Assembly: GCF_014694385.1 (NCBI RefSeq)
Contig: NZ_JAAOCA010000001.1
Coordinates: 235,488-299,487 of the forward strand
Length of the DNA: 64,000 nt
Reading direction: 5' to 3'
Source: Pseudomonas typographi
GTDB taxonomy: Bacteria > Pseudomonadota > Gammaproteobacteria > Pseudomonadales > Pseudomonadaceae
Shown here: positions 61,449 to 64,000 of the stretch, one piece after another
Position numbering within the stretch: position 1 is the stretch's first letter
How the letters are laid out: each line of letters opens with the position of its first letter
Made by a program: the position numbers and the translations under genes
Notes under the pieces: generated by a model
The model's input: the letters and a program-made list of their open reading frames with translations, nothing else
Database searches by the model: none
Told to the model about the DNA's origin: nothing

Positions 61449-62855
61449 ATGGGCTTGAATGATCAATGGATGCAGCGTGACCTCAACGTGTTGTGGCATC
61501 CCTGTACCCAGATGAAAGACCATGAACGCCTGCCGTTGGTCCCGATCAAGCGGGGCGAAGGGGTTTGGCTGGAAGATTTCGAGGGCCGCCGCTACCTCGA
61601 TGCGGTCAGTTCCTGGTGGGTTAATGTGTTCGGCCATGCCAACCCACGTATCAACCAACGCATCAAAGACCAACTCGACCAGCTCGAACACGTAATCCTG
61701 GCCGGGTTCAGCCATGCCCCGGTGATCGAGCTCTCCGAGCGGCTGGTCAAGCTCACCCCGGCCGGGCTCGACCGGGTGTTCTATGCCGACAACGGCTCTT
61801 CATGCATCGAAGTGGCGCTGAAGATGAGCTACCACTACTGGCTCAACCGTGGCCAACCGGCCAAAAAGCGCTTTGTGACCCTCACCAACAGCTACCACGG
61901 CGAAACCATCGCCGCGATGTCGGTGGGCGATGTGCCCTTGTTTACCGAAACCTACAAAGCGCTGCTGCTCGACACCCTCAAGGTGCCGAGCCCCGATTGC
62001 TACTTTCGCCCTGAGGGGGTGAGTTGGGAGGACCACTCGCGCACGATGTTCGCGGCCATGGAGCAAACCCTGGCCGAACACCACGAAACCCTCGCGGCGG
62101 TGATCGTAGAACCCCTGATCCAGGGCGCCGGGGGCATGCGCATGTATCACCCGGTGTACCTCAAGTTGCTCCGCGATGCCTGCGACCGCTATGGCGTGCA
62201 CCTGATTCACGACGAAATCGCCGTGGGCTTTGGCCGTACCGGGACGATGTTCGCCTGCGAACAGGCGGGCATCCGCCCGGACTTCTTATGCTTGTCCAAG
62301 GCATTGACCGGCGGCTACCTGCCCCTGGCCGCGCTGCTGACCACCGATGAGGTGTACCAGGCGTTCTACGACGATTACTCCACCCTACGGGCGTTCCTTC
62401 ACTCGCACAGCTACACCGGCAACCCGCTGGCCTGTGCCGCGGCCCTGGCCACGTTGGACATCTTCGAGCAAGACGACGTGATCGAGCGCAACAAGGCCCT
62501 GGCGGCGCGCATGGCGAGCGCCACCGCCCACCTCGCGGACCACCCGCATGTCGCCGAAGTGCGCCAGACAGGCATGGCCTTGGCGATCGAGATGGTCCAG
62601 AACAAAGCCACCAAGGCGCCCTACCCTTGGCAAGAGCGGCGTGGCTTGAAGGTGTTCGAGCACAGCCTGGCCCGCGGTGCGCTGTTGCGCCCATTGGGCA
62701 GCGTGGTGTACTTCCTGCCGCCCTATGTGATCACGCCTGAGCAAATCGACTTTTTGGCTGAGGTCGCTACCGAGGGCATAGACCTGGCCACCCGCAACCA
62801 CGTGAGCGTCGCGGTGCAGGCCGGCTTCCATCCTGGTTTCCGAGACCCGGGTTAA
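61449..62855 (+). CDS. bioA: Adenosylmethionine-8-amino-7-oxononanoate aminotransferase
   Basis: PLP enzyme of biotin synthesis; uses SAM as amino donor to make 7,8-diaminopelargonate. 468 aa from ATG 61449 with CAGGAG upstream; a GTG at 61431 would overlap that site. Motifs: HPCTQMKDHE near the N-terminus, SSWWVNVFGHANPRIN, YADNGSSCIEVALKMSYHYW, and the PLP Lys284 in LCLSKALTGGYLPLA. rsmE starts 24 bp after the stop. Confidence 0.96.
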   Translation: MGLNDQWMQRDLNVLWHPCTQMKDHERLPLVPIKRGEGVWLEDFEGRRYLDAVSSWWVNVFGHANPRINQRIKDQLDQLEHVILAGFSHAPVIELSERLVKLTPAGLDRVFYADNGSSCIEVALKMSYHYWLNRGQPAKKRFVTLTNSYHGETIAAMSVGDVPLFTETYKALLLDTLKVPSPDCYFRPEGVSWEDHSRTMFAAMEQTLAEHHETLAAVIVEPLIQGAGGMRMYHPVYLKLLRDACDRYGVHLIHDEIAVGFGRTGTMFACEQAGIRPDFLCLSKALTGGYLPLAALLTTDEVYQAFYDDYSTLRAFLHSHSYTGNPLACAAALATLDIFEQDDVIERNKALAARMASATAHLADHPHVAEVRQTGMALAIEMVQNKATKAPYPWQERRGLKVFEHSLARGALLRPLGSVVYFLPPYVITPEQIDFLAEVATEGIDLATRNHVSVAVQAGFHPGFRDPG

Positions 62856-62879
62856 CCCGGCGCAGAACAGCGAAAGCGT

Positions 62880-63599
62880 ATGAGATTGCCACGTTTTTTT
62901 ACCGACACCCCGCTTGCCCTCGGTAGCATCGAACTGCCCGAAGCCCAAGCTCATTACATTGGCCGGGTACTGCGCCTGGCCCAAGGCGATGCCGTACAGC
63001 TGTTCGACGGCAGCGGCGTCGAGTACCGCGGCAGCCTGGCCGAAGTGGGCAAGAAACGCGTTGTCGCGTACCTTGCCGAGCAACTGCCCGGCCAAGCTGA
63101 TTCACCGTTGGCCATTCACCTCGGCCAGGGGCTGTCCCGTGGCGAGCGTATGGATTGGGCCATCCAGAAGGCCACCGAATTGGGCGTGCGCGAGATCACC
63201 CCCATCGTCAGCGAGCGCTGCGAAGTACGCTTGAACGATGAGCGCGCCGATAAGCGTCTGGCCCACTGGCGCCAGGTAGCGATCAGTGCCTGCGAACAAT
63301 GCGGCCGCTCCAGCGTGCCGGTGGTTCACCCACCGCTGCCGTTGGAGCAATGGCTGCGGCAGGTGCAGGCCGACCTTAAGCTGGTTCTGCACCCGGTCGC
63401 CGAGCCGCTGGCGAGCCATGCGCGCCCAGGCCGGCTGGCGTTCCTGGTAGGCCCGGAGGGCGGCCTGGCCAGCGCCGAGGTTGGCCAGGCCCAAGCCCAC
63501 GGCTTTGAGCCCGCGCGCCTGGGCCCGCGGGTGCTGCGTACCGAAACCGCGCCGGTGGTGGCCCTGGCGCTGGCGCAGCAGTTATGGGGGGATTTTTAG
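62880..63599 (+). CDS. rsmE: 16S rRNA (uracil-1498-N3)-methyltransferase
   Basis: SPOUT-class methyltransferase acting on U1498 of 16S rRNA. 239 aa. The N-terminal PUA-like part begins MRLPRFFTDTPLALGSIELP. The knotted SAM site is made of LGQGLSRGERMDWAIQKATELGV, FLVGPEGGLASAEVGQA and LGPRVLRTETAPVVALAL. Likely cotranscribed with bioA, the common Pseudomonas arrangement. Confidence 0.97.
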   Translation: MRLPRFFTDTPLALGSIELPEAQAHYIGRVLRLAQGDAVQLFDGSGVEYRGSLAEVGKKRVVAYLAEQLPGQADSPLAIHLGQGLSRGERMDWAIQKATELGVREITPIVSERCEVRLNDERADKRLAHWRQVAISACEQCGRSSVPVVHPPLPLEQWLRQVQADLKLVLHPVAEPLASHARPGRLAFLVGPEGGLASAEVGQAQAHGFEPARLGPRVLRTETAPVVALALAQQLWGDF

Positions 63600-63687
63600 C
63601 CCCAGCTTTTTATGGCGCTTGCCGAATGGCCTGCGCCGGCGTAAAGCCCGGCGCTCATCCCTACCTCAGTGGCTTGGCGCCGGCGGT

Positions 63688-64000
63688 TCAAATCACGTAG
63701 AAAAAAATCGCCACAAAATGCATCAGGCTCCCGGCCACCACGAATACGTGCCAGATGCCGTGGGCATGGGGCATGCGCTCGTCCAAGGCGTAAAAGATGA
63801 TCCCCACGGTGTACAAGAACCCACCACCGGCCAGCCAAAAGAAGCCCGCCCAACCCAGCGCTTCTAGCAACGGGCCGACGGCCACCAGCACGATCCAACC
63901 CATTACCGCGTAGATCACCACCGACAGTACCCGTGCCGGCGAACGCGGCCGCAGCTCTTGCAGCATGCCAACGACCGCCAGCCCCCAGACCACCCCGAAC
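63688..64000 (-). CDS. Hemolysin III / TrhA family membrane protein, partial (5' end outside window)
   Basis: About 104 C-terminal residues are visible, ending in the conserved DERMPHAHGIWHVFVVAGSLMHFVAIFFYVI region with the histidines typical of the HlyIII/PAQR fold. Four hydrophobic segments are seen. Members have been linked to membrane homeostasis; haemolytic activity is not general. Convergent with rsmE. Confidence 0.9.
   Translation of the reverse strand, partial: FGVVWGLAVVGMLQELRPRSPARVLSVVIYAVMGWIVLVAVGPLLEALGWAGFFWLAGGGFLYTVGIIFYALDERMPHAHGIWHVFVVAGSLMHFVAIFFYVI

Overview
The window is chromosomal DNA from a Pseudomonas of the P. putida/P. fluorescens type. Evidence: high GC with Pseudomonas codon use; glnE followed directly by waaF and waaC, without the ilvE that P. 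aeruginosa has there; a PutA with an N-terminal DNA-binding domain; the epd-pgk-fba block beside tkt and metK; and an SAH riboswitch in front of ahcY-metF. Nearly everything is core housekeeping DNA. I see no prophage, insertion sequence, CRISPR array, rRNA or tRNA.

Layout. 1-4.5 kb (minus): LPS inner-core heptosyltransferases waaC (partial) and waaF, and the glutamine synthetase adenylyltransferase glnE. 4.5-9.5 kb (plus): the pyruvate dehydrogenase genes aceE-aceF behind a pair of operator-like palindromes. 9.8-14.2 kb: a PAS/GAF/GGDEF/EAL protein whose GGDEF motif is degenerate, then msrA and rlmJ. 14.3-20.0 kb: divergent putP and putA around an intergenic region with three GTTGCA hexamers, the PutA operator core. 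20.0-23.4 kb is the accessory spot of the window: a decayed minus-strand toxin pseudogene facing away from an intact 852-aa protein. The intact protein joins a DUF6543-type (dermonecrotic-toxin-like) N-terminal region to a C-terminal ADP-ribosyltransferase with a complete R-S-ExE signature. The pseudogene keeps the start, part of the middle and the last ~40 residues of the same architecture but has lost the catalytic core.

23.5-32.3 kb (plus): K+/H+ antiporter, MscK-like channel, selO and yccS. 32.4-36.2 kb (minus): orphan periplasmic binding protein, winged-helix protein, YgjP-like metallopeptidase and a REC-PAS-GGDEF-EAL response regulator. 36.5-37.2 kb: a PL7 alginate lyase without signal peptide. 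37.4-43.8 kb (minus): fba, three small lipoproteins (one MliC-like), pgk, epd and tkt, i.e. lower glycolysis/gluconeogenesis and the pentose phosphate link. 44.0-46.2 kb: an ArsR-methyltransferase fusion regulator and metK, with a near-perfect palindrome upstream. 46.4-52.4 kb: ligB, two DUF1090 proteins, a MAPEG protein, a DMT exporter, a CPA1 antiporter, a 28-aa membrane peptide and an acyl-CoA thioesterase. 52.4-55.0 kb: sigma70-like promoter, SAH riboswitch, ahcY, metF. 55.3-64.0 kb: exported catalase, a second orphan binding protein, rhlE, yceI, a cytochrome b561, bioA, rsmE and a partial hemolysin III family gene.

Functional themes. The activated methyl cycle (metK, ahcY, metF) lies within 11 kb and appears to be under two different SAH-linked controls: an ArsR-type repressor at metK and an RNA switch at ahcY. 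Central carbon genes (aceEF, fba, pgk, epd, tkt) and proline catabolism form the metabolic core. The most novel item is the ADP-ribosyltransferase toxin and its decaying paralogue between putA and the antiporter gene.
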